Shown: positions 31,229 through 41,946 of the stretch, piece after piece
How the letters are laid out: every line of letters starts with the position of its first letter
How positions within the stretch are numbered: the stretch's first letter is position 1
DNA from: Leclercia sp. 29361
GTDB taxonomy: Bacteria > Pseudomonadota > Gammaproteobacteria > Enterobacterales > Enterobacteriaceae
NCBI RefSeq assembly: GCF_011290365.1
Contig: NZ_CP049786.1
Coordinates: forward strand, 1 to 64,000
Length of the DNA stretch: 64,000 nucleotides
Direction of reading: 5' to 3'
Notes under the pieces: generated by a model
What the model was told of the DNA's origin: nothing
Databases searched by the model: none
The model's input: the letters and a program-made list of their open reading frames with translations, nothing else
Position numbers and translations under genes: made by a program

Positions 31229-32149
31229 ATGGATATCGCGGTTATCGGCTCCAACATGGTGGATCTCATCACCTACATTAATCAGATGCCGAAAGAGGGC
31301 GAAACCCTCGAAGCTCCGGCGTTTAAAATTGGCTGTGGTGGCAAAGGCGCGAATCAGGCGGTGGCGGCGGCCAAGCTCAATTCGAAGGTGATGATGCTGA
31401 CCAAAGTCGGTGACGATATTTTTGCCGATAACACCATCCGCAATCTGGAGTCCTGGGGCATCAACACCACCTATGTGGAAAAAGTGCCGTGCACCAGCAG
31501 CGGCGTGGCACCGATCTTTGTTAACGCCAACTCCAGCAACAGCATTCTGATTGTGAAGGGCGCCAATAAATTCCTCTCACCGGAAGATATCGATCGCGCG
31601 GCAGACGATCTGAAAAAGTGTCAGCTTATTGTTCTGCAGCTCGAAGTGCAGCTCGAAACGGTTTATCACGCTATTGAGTTTGGTAAAAAGCACGGTATTC
31701 AGGTGTTATTAAACCCGGCTCCGGCACTGCGTGAATTAGATATGTCTTATGCCTGCAAATGTGATTTCTTTGTGCCGAATGAAACCGAGCTGGAAATTCT
31801 GACCGGCATGCCGGTAAATACCTACGAAAATATCTGCCTCGCGGCGCGATCGCTGGTGGATAAAGGGCTGAATAATATTATTGTCACCATGGGCGAAAAA
31901 GGTGCCCTGTGGATGACGCGCGACCGGGAAGTCACGGTTCCGGCAATTAAAGTGAATGCCATCGATACCAGCGGCGCCGGTGATGCCTTTATCGGCTGCT
32001 TCGCCCATTACTACGTCCAGAGCGGCGATGTTGAAGCCGCCATGAAAAAAGCCGCCCTGTTTGCCGCCTTCAGCGTCACCGGGAAAGGCACCCAGTCGTC
32101 TTACCCCAGCATTGAACAATTCAATGAGTATCTGGCATTGAACGAATAA
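31229..32149 (+). CDS. deoK: Deoxyribokinase
   Basis: DeoK phosphorylates 2-deoxy-D-ribose to the 5-phosphate, which DeoC then cleaves. It is a 306-residue PfkB/ribokinase family protein with the N-terminal motif GCGGKGANQAVAAAKL and the C-terminal catalytic motif DTSGAGDAFIGCF (Asp base). ATG 31229, preceded by AGAGAGGTAGT, is chosen over an upstream in-frame codon at 31196. It is followed by deoP after 29 bp. Confidence 0.93.
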   Translation: MDIAVIGSNMVDLITYINQMPKEGETLEAPAFKIGCGGKGANQAVAAAKLNSKVMMLTKVGDDIFADNTIRNLESWGINTTYVEKVPCTSSGVAPIFVNANSSNSILIVKGANKFLSPEDIDRAADDLKKCQLIVLQLEVQLETVYHAIEFGKKHGIQVLLNPAPALRELDMSYACKCDFFVPNETELEILTGMPVNTYENICLAARSLVDKGLNNIIVTMGEKGALWMTRDREVTVPAIKVNAIDTSGAGDAFIGCFAHYYVQSGDVEAAMKKAALFAAFSVTGKGTQSSYPSIEQFNEYLALNE

Positions 32150-32178
32150 TAAAACCCTGCGAAATAAAAGGTAGCACT

Positions 32179-33495
32179 ATGAACGATAAAAACATCATTC
32201 AGATGCCTGACGGCTATCTGAATAAAACCCCTCTGTTCCAGTTTATTTTGTTATCCTGCTTATTCCCGTTATGGGGATGCGCTGCTGCTTTAAATGATAT
32301 TTTAATTACGCAGTTTAAAAGCGTCTTTGCACTCAGTAATTTTGCCTCAGCGCTGGTGCAAAGTGCGTTTTATGGCGGTTATTTCCTTATTGCTATTCCG
32401 GCCTCGCTGGTGATTAAAAAAACCAGTTATAAAGTGGCGATCTTAATCGGATTAACGCTCTATATCGTGGGCTGTACGCTCTTTTTCCCGGCGTCGCACA
32501 TGGCAACCTACACCATGTTCCTGGCGGCGATTTTTGCCATCGCCATTGGTCTGAGCTTCCTCGAAACGGCGGCCAATACCTACAGCTCGATGATCGGCCC
32601 GAAAGCCTACGCTACCCTGCGTCTGAACGTCAGCCAGACCTTCTATCCGATCGGCGCAGTTGCCGGGATTTTGCTGGGTAAATATCTGGTCTTCTCCGAA
32701 GGCGACAGCCTTGAGAAGCAGATGGCCGGGATGAACGCCGAGCAGATCCATAACTTCAAAATCCTGATGCTGGATAACACCCTCGAACCCTACAAGTACA
32801 TGATTATGGTGCTGGTTGTGGTGATGGTGCTATTCCTGCTGACCCGCTTCCCGACCTGTAAAGTGGCGGCAACGCCGCAGCATAAACGCCCGTCGGCGAT
32901 GGATACCCTGCGCTATCTGGCCGGCAACGCCCGCTTCCGTCGCGGTATTGTGGCCCAGTTCCTTTATGTTGGGATGCAGGTGGCGGTGTGGTCATTCACT
33001 ATCCGACTGGCGCTGGAGCTGGGAGACATCAACGAGCGTGATGCCTCTAACTTTATGGTCTACAGCTTCATCTGCTTCTTCATCGGCAAGTTTGTCGCCA
33101 ACATCCTGATGACCCGCTTCAACCCGGAAAAAGTGCTGATCTTCTATTCGGTGATCGGGGCGCTGCTGCTGGTCTACGTTGCACTGGCCCCGAGCTTCAG
33201 TGCGGTGTATGCGGCGGTGCTGGTAAGCATTCTGTTCGGACCTTGCTGGGCCACCATCTATGCCGGCACCCTGGACACCGTGGACAACGAGCATACCGAG
33301 ATGGCAGGGGCGGTGATCGTGATGGCGATTGTCGGTGCGGCAGTGGTGCCTGCGGTGCAGGGCTATGTTGCTGACCTGTTCCATTCGTTACAGGCCTCGT
33401 TCCTGGTCTCAATGCTGTGCTTTGTCTACGTGGGCGTCTACTTCTGGCGTGAGAGCAAAGTGCGCCGCAACCTGACCGAAGCCACCGCTTCCTGA
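32179..33495 (+). CDS. deoP: Deoxyribose permease DeoP (fucose:H+ symporter family)
   Basis: This 438-residue MFS carrier of the FucP/NagP-type subfamily has about 12 membrane helices and the family segment LETAANTYSSMIGP with FYPIGAVAGILLGK. Placement between deoK and deoX identifies it as the deoxyribose transporter by comparison with Salmonella. An AAAGG site lies before the ATG. Confidence 0.9.
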   Translation: MNDKNIIQMPDGYLNKTPLFQFILLSCLFPLWGCAAALNDILITQFKSVFALSNFASALVQSAFYGGYFLIAIPASLVIKKTSYKVAILIGLTLYIVGCTLFFPASHMATYTMFLAAIFAIAIGLSFLETAANTYSSMIGPKAYATLRLNVSQTFYPIGAVAGILLGKYLVFSEGDSLEKQMAGMNAEQIHNFKILMLDNTLEPYKYMIMVLVVVMVLFLLTRFPTCKVAATPQHKRPSAMDTLRYLAGNARFRRGIVAQFLYVGMQVAVWSFTIRLALELGDINERDASNFMVYSFICFFIGKFVANILMTRFNPEKVLIFYSVIGALLLVYVALAPSFSAVYAAVLVSILFGPCWATIYAGTLDTVDNEHTEMAGAVIVMAIVGAAVVPAVQGYVADLFHSLQASFLVSMLCFVYVGVYFWRESKVRRNLTEATAS

Positions 33496-33506
33496 GGAGG
33501 AACACC

Positions 33507-34517
33507 ATGACGAAACTTCCCCTGTGGCGCGCGCTCTTTACCGAACAGCCGCGTGCTTTACTGGAAAATAACGACTTCACGGTGACGGCGTTTCGCTACG
33601 CCAGCGGCGTGGAGGGGCTGCGGGTGCAAAACAGCCGCGGTCACCTGGTGATCCTGCCCTGGCTGGGGCAGATGATCTGGGATGCGGAGTTCGATGGTCG
33701 TGACCTGACGATGCGCAATATGTTCAGCCAGCCAAAAGCGGCAAAAGAGGTGGTCGAGACCTATGGCTGCTTCGCCTTCCACTCCGGGCTGCTGGCTAAC
33801 GGCTGCCCGTCGCCGGAAGATACCCATCCCCTGCACGGCGAAATGCCCTGCGCGTCGATGGACGACGCCTGGCTGGAGCTGGATGGCGACAGTCTGCGGG
33901 TGGCCGGACGCTACGAATATGTGATGGGATTCGGTCATCATTATCAGGCCCAGCCGACGGTGATGCTGCATAAAGAGAGCGCCCTGTTCGATATCGCCAT
34001 GTCGGTGACCAATCTGGCGGCGGTGCCGATGCCGCTCCAGTACATGTGCCACATGAACTATGCCTACGTGGAAGGCGCGACCTTCAGCCAGAACGTACCG
34101 GATAAGGCCATTCAGCTGCGCGAGTCGATACCGGCCCACGTGAAGCCGACCGAACAGTGGCTGGCGTTTAACCGACGTCTGCAGCAGGGCGAAGCGACGC
34201 TGACCACCCTCGCGGAACCCCAATTTTACGATCCGGAAATTGTCTTTTTCGCCGACCAGCTCGATCGCTACACCGACAGCCCGGAATTCCGCATGATTGC
34301 GCCCGATGGCGTCACGTTCATTACCCGTTTCGCCAGTGCCGAGCTGAACTATGCCACCCGTTGGATCCTCTACAACGGCGATCAGCAGGTGGCCGCCTTC
34401 GTGCTCCCGGCCACCTGCCGTCCGGAAGGGTTCCTGGCGGCAGAGCGCAGCGGCAGCCTGATCTCTCTGGCTCCGGCGCAAACGCGCAGTTTTACGGTGA
34501 CCACCGGCATCCTCTGA
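33507..34517 (+). CDS. deoX: DeoX, aldose-epimerase-like protein (DUF4432)
   Basis: This 336-residue protein belongs to the galactose-mutarotase-like superfamily (DUF4432). His and Glu residues in LHGEMPCASMDDAWLE and CHMNYAYVEGA are probably in the sugar pocket. It may interconvert anomers of deoxyribose; in Salmonella it is part of deoQKPX with no firm function. It is 11 bp after deoP, with an AGGAGGA site, and ends at a terminator. Confidence 0.85.
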   Translation: MTKLPLWRALFTEQPRALLENNDFTVTAFRYASGVEGLRVQNSRGHLVILPWLGQMIWDAEFDGRDLTMRNMFSQPKAAKEVVETYGCFAFHSGLLANGCPSPEDTHPLHGEMPCASMDDAWLELDGDSLRVAGRYEYVMGFGHHYQAQPTVMLHKESALFDIAMSVTNLAAVPMPLQYMCHMNYAYVEGATFSQNVPDKAIQLRESIPAHVKPTEQWLAFNRRLQQGEATLTTLAEPQFYDPEIVFFADQLDRYTDSPEFRMIAPDGVTFITRFASAELNYATRWILYNGDQQVAAFVLPATCRPEGFLAAERSGSLISLAPAQTRSFTVTTGIL

Positions 34518-34545
34518 CGGTGTAAATCGTTCATAGCTTGAACAG

Positions 34546-34580
34546 CAACGCGCTTGCCGCTAAGGTAAGCGCGTTTTTTT
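34546..34580 (+). terminator. deoKPX terminator
   Basis: CGCGCTTGCC (34549-34558) pairs with GGTAAGCGCG (34564-34573), with one G-T pair, and is followed by seven T. Confidence 0.9.
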
Positions 34581-34600
34581 AATCCCGCCAGGATCTCACC

Positions 34601-35191
34601 ATGACCACCATCGCCCTTATCGACGATCACCTTATCGTCCGCTCCGGATTTGCCCAGCTGCTGAGCCTGGAGCCCGATTTTCAGGTGGTGGCCGAGTTCG
34701 GCTCCGGTCGCGAAGCGCTGGCCGGTCTGCCGGGGCGCGGGGTGCAGGTCTGTATCTGCGATATCTCGATGCCGGATCTCTCCGGCCTGGAGCTGCTGAG
34801 CCAGCTGCCGAAGGGGATGGCGACCATTATGCTTTCGGTCCACGACAGCCCGGCGCTGGTGGAGCAGGCGCTGAACGCGGGCGCACGCGGATTCCTCTCC
34901 AAACGCTGTAGCCCGGACGAACTGATTGCCGCTGTGCGCACCGTCGCCACCGGCGGTTGCTACCTGACGCCGGATATCGCCATCAAGCTGGCGGCCGGAC
35001 GCCAGGATCCGCTCACCCGACGTGAACGCCAGGTAGCGGAAAAGCTGGCCCAGGGGATGGCGGTGAAAGAGATCGCCGTTGAGCTTGGCCTGTCGCCAAA
35101 AACCGTCCACGTTCACCGCGCCAACCTGATGGAAAAACTCGGCGTCAGTAACGACGTTGAGCTGGCGCGTCGTATGTTTGACGGCTGGTAA
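34601..35191 (+). CDS. uhpA: Response regulator UhpA
   Basis: UhpA activates uhpT when glucose-6-phosphate is sensed outside the cell. The 196-residue protein has an N-terminal receiver with phospho-acceptor Asp54 ([10 protein letters not shown]) and a C-terminal LuxR/NarL helix-turn-helix ([27 protein letters not shown], given here in shorter form: [20 protein letters not shown]). Its stop overlaps the uhpB start by one base. Confidence 0.96.
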   Translation: MTTIALIDDHLIVRSGFAQLLSLEPDFQVVAEFGSGREALAGLPGRGVQVCICDISMPDLSGLELLSQLPKGMATIMLSVHDSPALVEQALNAGARGFLSKRCSPDELIAAVRTVATGGCYLTPDIAIKLAAGRQDPLTRRERQVAEKLAQGMAVKEIAVELGLSPKTVHVHRANLMEKLGVSNDVELARRMFDGW

Positions 35192-36696
35192 TGCAGACGC
35201 TTTTCTCCCGGCTGGTGGCGGTGGTCGCCAGCTTCTTTATCTTCTCCGCCGCGTGGTTCTGCCTGTGGAGCATCAGCCTGCACCTGGTGGAGCGCCCGGA
35301 GCTGGCGGTGCTGCTGTTCCCCTTTGGCCTGCGGCTGGGGCTGATGCTGCAGTGCCCGCGCGGCTACTGGCCGGTGCTGCTCGGGGCCGAATGGCTGATG
35401 CTGGTCTGGCTGGCGCAGGAAGTGGCGCTGGCCCATCTGCCCTTATTGATGACCGGAAGCGTGCTGACGCTGATCTCCGTGGCGCTGATCTCCCGCTATC
35501 GTCACCAGCGCGACTGGCGCACGCTGCTGCGCCAGGGGGCAGCGCTGATTGCCGCTGCGCTGCTGCAATCCCTGCCGTGGGTGGGCGAGAAGGAGATGCT
35601 TAATGCCCTGCTGCTCACCTTGACCGGCGGCCTGACGCTGGCACCCACATGCCTGGTGATCTGGCACTACCTCACCAGCACCGTCTGGCAACCGCTGGGC
35701 CCGGCGCTGGTCTCCCAGCCGGTGAACTGGCGCGCCCGACATCTCATCTGGTATCTGCTGCTGTTTGTGGTGAGTCTGTGGCTGCAGCTTGGCCTCCCCG
35801 CCGAGCTGTCGCGCTTTACCCCGTTCTGTCTGGCGCTGCCGATTATCGCCCTAGCCTGGCACTACGGCTGGCAGGGGGCGCTGATCGCGACCCTGATGAA
35901 CGCTATTGCGCTGATCGCCAGCCAGACCTGGCACGATCACCCGGTGGATCTGCTCCTCTCTCTGCTGGCCCAGAGCCTGACCGGGCTGCTGCTCGGGGCG
36001 GGCATCCAGCGCCTGCGCGAGCTAAACCAGTCCCTGCAAACCGAGCTGGCGCGCAATCGCCGTCTCGCCGAGCGGCTGCTGGAGACCGAAGAACATGTCC
36101 GCCGCGAGGTGGCCCGCGAGCTGCACGACGATATCGGCCAGACCATCACCGCTATCCGCACCCAGGCGGGCATTGTCCAGCGCCTGGCCCCCGACAACGC
36201 GGGCGTGAAGCAGGGCGGGGCGCATATCGAACAGCTCTCGCTGGGGGTGTACGATTCGGTGCGCCGTCTGCTCGGCAGACTGCGTCCGCGCCAGCTGGAC
36301 GATCTGACCCTGGTGCAGGCGGTACGCTCCCTGATGCGCGAGATGGAGCTGGAGAGCCGCGGCATCGTCAGCCATCTCGACTGGCATATCGACGAGACGG
36401 CGCTGAGCGAAGGCCAGCGCGTTACCCTGTTCCGCGTCTGTCAGGAGGGGCTGAATAATGTCGTGAAGCACGCCAGCGCCAGCGCGGTGACGCTGCAGGG
36501 CTGGCAGCAGGATGAACGCCTGATGCTGGTGATTGAAGACGACGGCTGCGGCCTGCCGCCCGGCTCCGGTCAGCAGGGCTTTGGCCTGGCGGGGATGCGC
36601 GAGCGCGTCACGGCCCTTGGCGGTACGCTGGCCATCTCCTGCACCCACGGCACCCGCGTCAGCGTCAGTTTGCCGCTAAGGACACATCATGTTTAA
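35191..36696 (+). CDS. uhpB: Sensor histidine kinase UhpB
   Basis: UhpB is the membrane kinase that phosphorylates UhpA. The 501-residue protein has eight or so membrane helices in the N-terminal MASE1-like half (residues 1-270) and a HisKA_3 domain with His312 in [12 protein letters not shown]. An HATPase with GCGLPPGSG and [11 protein letters not shown] follows. It overlaps uhpA by 1 bp and uhpC by 8 bp; signal reception needs UhpC. Confidence 0.96.
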   Translation: MQTLFSRLVAVVASFFIFSAAWFCLWSISLHLVERPELAVLLFPFGLRLGLMLQCPRGYWPVLLGAEWLMLVWLAQEVALAHLPLLMTGSVLTLISVALISRYRHQRDWRTLLRQGAALIAAALLQSLPWVGEKEMLNALLLTLTGGLTLAPTCLVIWHYLTSTVWQPLGPALVSQPVNWRARHLIWYLLLFVVSLWLQLGLPAELSRFTPFCLALPIIALAWHYGWQGALIATLMNAIALIASQTWHDHPVDLLLSLLAQSLTGLLLGAGIQRLRELNQSLQTELARNRRLAERLLETEEHVRREVARELHDDIGQTITAIRTQAGIVQRLAPDNAGVKQGGAHIEQLSLGVYDSVRRLLGRLRPRQLDDLTLVQAVRSLMREMELESRGIVSHLDWHIDETALSEGQRVTLFRVCQEGLNNVVKHASASAVTLQGWQQDERLMLVIEDDGCGLPPGSGQQGFGLAGMRERVTALGGTLAISCTHGTRVSVSLPLRTHHV

Positions 36697-38008
36697 AACA
36701 CCCGCCAACGCCGCCCCGATCGGTGACAAAGCCGAGATCGACGCTCGCTATCGCTACTGGCGTCGCCATATCCTGATCACCATCTGGCTCGGCTACGCGC
36801 TGTTCTATTTCACCCGCAAAAGCTTTAACGCCGCCGCGCCGGAGATCCTCGCCAGCGGAGTAATGACCCGCACCGATATCGGCCTGCTGGCAACGCTGTT
36901 TTACATCACCTACGGCCTGTCGAAGTTTTTCTCCGGCATCGTCAGCGACCGCTCCAACGCCCGCTATTTTATGGGCATCGGGCTGATCGCCACCGGGGTA
37001 GTGAACATCCTGTTCGGCTTTTCGACCTCGCTGTGGGCCTTTGCCCTGCTGTGGGCGCTGAACGCCTTTTTCCAGGGCTGGGGCGCGCCGGTTTGCGCCC
37101 GCCTGCTCACGGCCTGGTATTCGCGCAACGAGCGCGGCGGCTGGTGGGCGATATGGAATACGGCACATAACGTCGGCGGGGCGTTGATCCCCATCGTGGT
37201 GGGCGCGGCGGCGCTGCACTACGGCTGGCGTGCGGGAATGATGATTGCCGGAAGTCTGGCCATTGTTGCCGGGCTGTTTTTATGCTGGCGGCTGCGCGAT
37301 CGGCCGCAAACCGTGGGGCTGCCTGCGGTGGGCGACTGGCGGCATGACGCGCTGGAGATCGCCCAGCAGCAGGAGGGTGCGGGGCTGACCCGCAAAGAGA
37401 TCCTCACCAGATACGTGCTGCAAAATCCCTGGATCTGGCTGCTGTCACTCTGCTACGTGCTGGTCTACGTGGTGCGGGCGGCGATCAACGACTGGGGCAA
37501 CCTGTATATGTCCGAGACGCTCGGTGTGGATCTGGTGACCGCCAACTCGGCGGTATCGATGTTTGAACTGGGCGGGTTTATCGGCGCGCTGGTGGCGGGC
37601 TGGGGGTCGGATAAGCTGTTCAACGGCAACCGCGGGCCGATGAACCTGATCTTCGCCGCCGGGATTTTGCTCTCGGTCGGCTCCCTGTGGCTGATGCCCT
37701 TTGCCAGCTACGTGATGCAGGCGGCCTGCTTCTTTACCACCGGCTTTTTTGTCTTTGGCCCGCAGATGCTGATCGGCATGGCGGCAGCAGAGTGCTCGCA
37801 CAAGGACGCAGCGGGCGCGGCGACGGGCTTTGTCGGGCTGTTTGCCTACCTCGGGGCATCGCTCTCCGGCTGGCCGCTGGCGCGGGTGATCGACACCTGG
37901 CACTGGAGCGGGTTCTTTGCGGTGATCGCCATCGCGGCGGGGATTTCGGCCCTGCTGCTGCTGCCGTTCCTCAACGCCCAGGCACCGCGTGAGGTGAGCG
38001 AAGCGTGA
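36689..38008 (+). CDS. uhpC: Glucose-6-phosphate sensor UhpC
   Basis: UhpC is a transporter-like receptor of the organophosphate:phosphate antiporter family that senses external glucose-6-phosphate and controls UhpB. The 439-residue protein has 12 helices and the family segments [19 protein letters not shown] and [18 protein letters not shown]. It overlaps uhpB by 8 bp. Confidence 0.95.
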   Translation: MFKTPANAAPIGDKAEIDARYRYWRRHILITIWLGYALFYFTRKSFNAAAPEILASGVMTRTDIGLLATLFYITYGLSKFFSGIVSDRSNARYFMGIGLIATGVVNILFGFSTSLWAFALLWALNAFFQGWGAPVCARLLTAWYSRNERGGWWAIWNTAHNVGGALIPIVVGAAALHYGWRAGMMIAGSLAIVAGLFLCWRLRDRPQTVGLPAVGDWRHDALEIAQQQEGAGLTRKEILTRYVLQNPWIWLLSLCYVLVYVVRAAINDWGNLYMSETLGVDLVTANSAVSMFELGGFIGALVAGWGSDKLFNGNRGPMNLIFAAGILLSVGSLWLMPFASYVMQAACFFTTGFFVFGPQMLIGMAAAECSHKDAAGAATGFVGLFAYLGASLSGWPLARVIDTWHWSGFFAVIAIAAGISALLLLPFLNAQAPREVSEA

Positions 38009-38151
38009 TGCGCCTCACCTTTTCGCCGCGAGTGGGGCAAAACTAAGATATTTTCCCGGTTTCACCTGGACGCTGTCTCAGGCGTTGCTCGCGACTGATT
38101 TTTACAATGCCTGCCATTCGCAGGTATAAAAAATCAGCTCAGGAGCAAACC
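38009..38151 (+). promoter_or_regulatory. uhpT promoter region
   Basis: These 143 bp between uhpC and uhpT should hold the UhpA-dependent uhpT promoter. The bases 38060-38135 have short inverted repeats such as CGCTGTCTCAGGCG and CTGCCATTCGCAG; specific UhpA boxes could not be assigned by eye. Confidence 0.5.
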
Positions 38152-39543
38152 ATGCTGACCTTCCTCAACCAGGTGCGCAAGCCGACCCTGGATCTGCCGC
38201 TCGATGTGCGGCGCAAAATGTGGTTCAAACCCTTCATGCAGTCCTATCTGGTGGTCTTTATCGGCTACCTGACCATGTATTTGATCCGCAAGAACTTTAA
38301 CATCGCCCAGAACGACATGATCTCCACCTACGGGCTGAGCATGACCCAGCTGGGGATGATTGGCCTCGGTTTCTCCATCACCTACGGGGTGGGTAAAACC
38401 CTGGTTTCCTATTATGCCGACGGCAAAAATACCAAGCAGTTCCTGCCGTTTATGCTGATCCTCTCCGCCATCTGTATGCTCGGCTTCAGCGCCAGCATGG
38501 GTGCGGGCTCGGTCAGCCTGTTTATGATGATCGCCTTCTATGCCCTGAGCGGTTTCTTCCAGAGTACCGGCGGGTCGTGCAGCTACTCCACCATCACCAA
38601 ATGGACCCCGCGCCGTAAGCGTGGATCGTATCTCGGGATGTGGAATATCTCCCACAACCTCGGTGGGGCGGGTGCGGCAGGGGTGGCGCTGTTTGGTGCC
38701 AACGTGCTGTTCGACGGCCATGTGATCGGCATGTTTATCTTCCCGTCGATTATCGCCCTGATCGTCGGCTTTATCGGCCTGCGCTACGGCAGCGACTCCC
38801 CGGAATCCTACGGTCTGGGTAAAGCCGAAGAGCTGTTTGACGAGGAGATCAGCGAGGAGGACAAAGAGACCGAAGAGAACGAGATGACCAAATGGCAGAT
38901 CTTCGTTGAGTACGTGCTGAAAAACAAAGTCATCTGGCTGCTCTGCTTCTCCAACATCTTCCTGTACGTGGTGCGGATCGGTATCGACCAGTGGTCTACC
39001 GTCTATGCCTTCCAGGAGCTGAAACTTTCCAAAGAGGTGGCGATTCAGGGCTTCACCCTGTTTGAAGTGGGCGCCCTGGTCGGCACTCTGCTGTGGGGCT
39101 GGCTCTCCGATCTCGCCAATGGCCGGCGGGCACTGGTGGCCTGCGTGGCGCTGGCGCTGATTATCGCCACGCTGGGCGTTTACCAGCACGCCAGCAACCA
39201 GTACGTCTATCTCGCATCCCTGTTCGCCCTCGGCTTCCTGGTGTTTGGTCCCCAGCTACTGATCGGCGTGGCCGCAGTAGGCTTCGTGCCGAAAAAAGCG
39301 ATCGGCGCTGCCGATGGGATTAAGGGCACCTTCGCCTACCTGATCGGCGACAGCTTCGCCAAGCTGGGGCTGGGGATGATTGCCGACGGCACGCCGATCT
39401 TCGGCTTGACCGGCTGGGCAGGCACCTTTGCGGCGCTGGATGCGGCAGCGATTGGCTGTATCGTCCTGATGGCGATGGTCGCGGTGCTGGAAGAGCGCAA
39501 AATTCGCCGCGAAAAACGTGTGCAACGATTGAAAGCAGCCTGA
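38152..39543 (+). CDS. uhpT: Hexose-6-phosphate:phosphate antiporter UhpT
   Basis: UhpT imports hexose phosphates in exchange for inorganic phosphate, and is the entry route for fosfomycin. The 463-residue protein has 12 helices and the signature [15 protein letters not shown] in helix 1 and [20 protein letters not shown]; it is nearly the same as E. coli UhpT. ATG 38152 after CAGGAGCAAAC gives the E. coli length; an upstream codon at 38107 is not used. Confidence 0.97.
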   Translation: MLTFLNQVRKPTLDLPLDVRRKMWFKPFMQSYLVVFIGYLTMYLIRKNFNIAQNDMISTYGLSMTQLGMIGLGFSITYGVGKTLVSYYADGKNTKQFLPFMLILSAICMLGFSASMGAGSVSLFMMIAFYALSGFFQSTGGSCSYSTITKWTPRRKRGSYLGMWNISHNLGGAGAAGVALFGANVLFDGHVIGMFIFPSIIALIVGFIGLRYGSDSPESYGLGKAEELFDEEISEEDKETEENEMTKWQIFVEYVLKNKVIWLLCFSNIFLYVVRIGIDQWSTVYAFQELKLSKEVAIQGFTLFEVGALVGTLLWGWLSDLANGRRALVACVALALIIATLGVYQHASNQYVYLASLFALGFLVFGPQLLIGVAAVGFVPKKAIGAADGIKGTFAYLIGDSFAKLGLGMIADGTPIFGLTGWAGTFAALDAAAIGCIVLMAMVAVLEERKIRREKRVQRLKAA

Positions 39544-39561
39544 GTGTGCAGGTGACGTTTT

Positions 39562-39586
39562 GCCCGGCGTGACGCCGGGCTTTTTT
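39562..39586 (+). terminator. uhpT terminator
   Basis: GCCCGGCGTGACGCCGGGC (39562-39580) forms a tight hairpin followed by six T. Confidence 0.92.
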
Positions 39587-39706
39587 ACATTTGTACCCCG
39601 ATTACCTTACCCCGCTTTACACACCCGCTCCGCGCCATGCTCTACAGTGTTATTTCGCTGCCGCCTTTCGCGCAGCCTTAGCCCCTTTTGCTAACGGAGA
39701 GCTTGC

Positions 39707-40711
39707 ATGTTGACCCGACGATTGTCCTGCCTTGCGCTGCTGGTGGCGCTGGCCTCACCCGCGATAGCTGCTGATACCCCCACCTACGGCGAGAAGCTGG
39801 AAGGCTTTGACTACCCCTGGCCGGTGAAACATTTCACCTTTACCTCGCAAAATCAGTCGCTGGATATGGCTTATCTGGACGTGAAGCCGGAAAAAGCCAA
39901 CGGCCGCACCGTGGTGCTGATGCACGGTAAAAATTTCTGTGCCGGAACCTGGGAAGGCACCATCCGGGCCCTCGCCGCCAGCGGTTATCGCGTGGTGGCT
40001 CCGGATCAGATTGGTTTTTGCAAATCCACCAAGCCTGAACAGTATCAGTACAGCTTCCAGCAGCTGGCGGACAATACCCATGCGTTGCTGAAAACGTTGG
40101 GCGTCGATCGGGTCACGGTTATCGGGCACTCCACCGGCGGCATGCTGGCAACCCGCTACGCGCTGATGTGGCCGCAGCAGGTGGAACAGCTGGTGATGGT
40201 GAACCCGATTGGTCTGGAGGACTGGAAAGCGCGCGGCGTGCCGCATATCACCGTTGATCAGTGGTATCAGCGTGAGCTGAAAGTCAGCGCCGACGGGATC
40301 CGCGAGTACGAGAAAAACACCTACTATGCCGGGGAGTGGAAGCCGGAGTACGAGCTCTGGGTCACTATGCTCGCCGGGCTGAATAACGGGCCGGGCAAAG
40401 AGCGTGTGGCGTGGAACTCGGCGCTGCTCTACGACATGATCTACACCCAGCCGGTGATCTATGAATTCAGCGAGCTGAAGATGCCGGTATTATTGATGAT
40501 CGGCACGAAGGACAACACCGCCATCGGGAAAGATCTCGCCCCGCCGGAGGTGCGTAAAACGCTCGGCAACTACGCGGTGCTGGGCCAGGAGACGGCAAAA
40601 CGCATTCCGCACGCCACGCTGGTGGAGTTTAACGACATGGGCCACGCGCCGCAGATGCAGGACCCGCAGCGTTTCCATGAAGCGCTGCTTAAAGGGCTTC
40701 AAGCTCGCTGA
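39707..40711 (+). CDS. Exported alpha/beta hydrolase
   Basis: The 334-residue protein has a cleavable signal peptide (MLTRRLSCLALLVALASPAIA, cut about residue 21, shown here as recognised) and an alpha/beta hydrolase fold. The oxyanion region is LMHGKNFCAGTWE, the nucleophile elbow GHSTGGM (Ser), and the catalytic His lies in DMGHAPQMQDP. The substrate is unknown; an esterase or lipase-like activity in the periplasm is likely. It stands alone between uhpT and a convergent gene, with GGAGAGC before the ATG. Confidence 0.88.
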   Translation: MLTRRLSCLALLVALASPAIAADTPTYGEKLEGFDYPWPVKHFTFTSQNQSLDMAYLDVKPEKANGRTVVLMHGKNFCAGTWEGTIRALAASGYRVVAPDQIGFCKSTKPEQYQYSFQQLADNTHALLKTLGVDRVTVIGHSTGGMLATRYALMWPQQVEQLVMVNPIGLEDWKARGVPHITVDQWYQRELKVSADGIREYEKNTYYAGEWKPEYELWVTMLAGLNNGPGKERVAWNSALLYDMIYTQPVIYEFSELKMPVLLMIGTKDNTAIGKDLAPPEVRKTLGNYAVLGQETAKRIPHATLVEFNDMGHAPQMQDPQRFHEALLKGLQAR

Positions 40712-40844
40712 CTGGTTTCCAGCATTAGCCCGCGCAGCCACGTCTGCGCGGGGATTCGGTGGAATAGCCATCAGCTATACAATAATCGGCTCGTTGGTGC
40801 TGCTTTGTGGCACTGCAGTAATAACAACCTTATTTATTGAGATC

Positions 40845-41645
40845 CTAACCCAGAACATAAACATCGCCTGTTGCCGGGGTAACTGAATTCGGCAACCACA
40901 AGCTCCCCCATTTACCGGTACAATGGCAGCCCATTATTTTATCGGGGTTAAGGTCGTGCAAAAACTGTCTGATAGCCCAGAGCTTCCGAGGGGACGCGCT
41001 ACGCAGGTGAAAACCACCGAACAGGGCGTGAATATGATTTATGCCGGTTATTCTCTGACAGTGATGCACAATATCAATGAGTCCCCGATGTCCACAGCCG
41101 ATAAAAATGACCAGGCCACGATCAGATTTATAGATCAACACCCCTTCATCTTTTACATAGTCCACTGTCGCATTTTTCTCTCCGATAACACCGTACGCGC
41201 TCGGATGAGCTACCGGTATCTCTCCTGACCAAATAAAACGCTCCCCAAGATGAAGTGGGGTACTGCTGTACTCCATGCGATAACGTGAATAATCATTATT
41301 CAGCGACAATTTTTTTATTCTGGCGGTAAAGCCTGAAAACCTTACTGCCGAGTAGCGTTTTTTGGCCACCAGGGGGTGACATACGATCCGGCAATTCTCG
41401 GCTAACCACGGAACACCGCCACAATGGTCATAGTGACCGTGTGAAAGTACGACTGCGGTCAGGGGGGGCAAGTCGATCCCCATCAGGGCAGCGTTATGCA
41501 GGAAACTGTCATCAGGTCCGGTATCAAAGAGAATTGAATCATTTTTATCCTGTATCAACAGACTGAGCCCAGCTTTAGCACGTAGCGAATTTTGAGCGCT
41601 GGCGTTAAGTCGGTTTTCCAGCAAGACGCTGATTGTTATGGGCAT
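40845..41645 (-). CDS. Metallo-beta-lactamase-fold hydrolase
   Basis: The 266-residue protein has the MBL metal motif SHGHYDHCGG near residues 69-78, and further ligands in GCGHRG and FGGFHL. It resembles the archaeal/bacterial subgroup annotated as dihydropteridine or RFA-P synthase-like MBL proteins (COG1237). The substrate cannot be assigned. A truncated LysR-type gene lies just upstream on the same strand (41697-41846) and may have been its regulator. The local base composition is more AT-rich than the neighbours, which suggests recent acquisition. Confidence 0.82.
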   Translation of the reverse strand: MPITISVLLENRLNASAQNSLRAKAGLSLLIQDKNDSILFDTGPDDSFLHNAALMGIDLPPLTAVVLSHGHYDHCGGVPWLAENCRIVCHPLVAKKRYSAVRFSGFTARIKKLSLNNDYSRYRMEYSSTPLHLGERFIWSGEIPVAHPSAYGVIGEKNATVDYVKDEGVLIYKSDRGLVIFIGCGHRGLIDIVHHCQRITGINHIHALFGGFHLRSASPRKLWAIRQFLHDLNPDKIMGCHCTGKWGSLWLPNSVTPATGDVYVLG

Positions 41646-41696
41646 ATTCTCTCTTTCCCTGAGGTGAGTATTCGTTACTGGCGGTCCGGTTGTTCA

Positions 41697-41846
41697 TCAT
41701 AATACACCATTGATATCCCGCCTTTTCAGGTGCGCTGACGGGGTCAGGGATAAACGCGATGCCGCCCGGCTGACGCTGCGCTCATCCAGCAGGGCATCCA
41801 GAGTTTTCAAAAGATTCAGATCCAGCGTGCGGATATCCGTTTTCAT
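41697..41846 (-). pseudogene. Remnant of a LysR-type regulator gene
   Basis: A minus-strand frame from ATG 41846 encodes MKTDIRTLDLNLLKTLDALL followed by DERSVSRAASRLSLT, which is the start of a LysR helix-turn-helix. It then departs from the family and stops after 49 codons (stop at 41697-41699). The recognition helix and the whole ligand-binding domain are missing. Confidence 0.75.
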
Positions 41847-41946
41847 TATTCTCTACCATCTGTTTTCAGTGCATTAATACGACGTTGTCCGCTGTCGACG
41901 CGCTGCATTTCCCGATATCATGCTCGACTAACCGTAAGGAGAGTTC

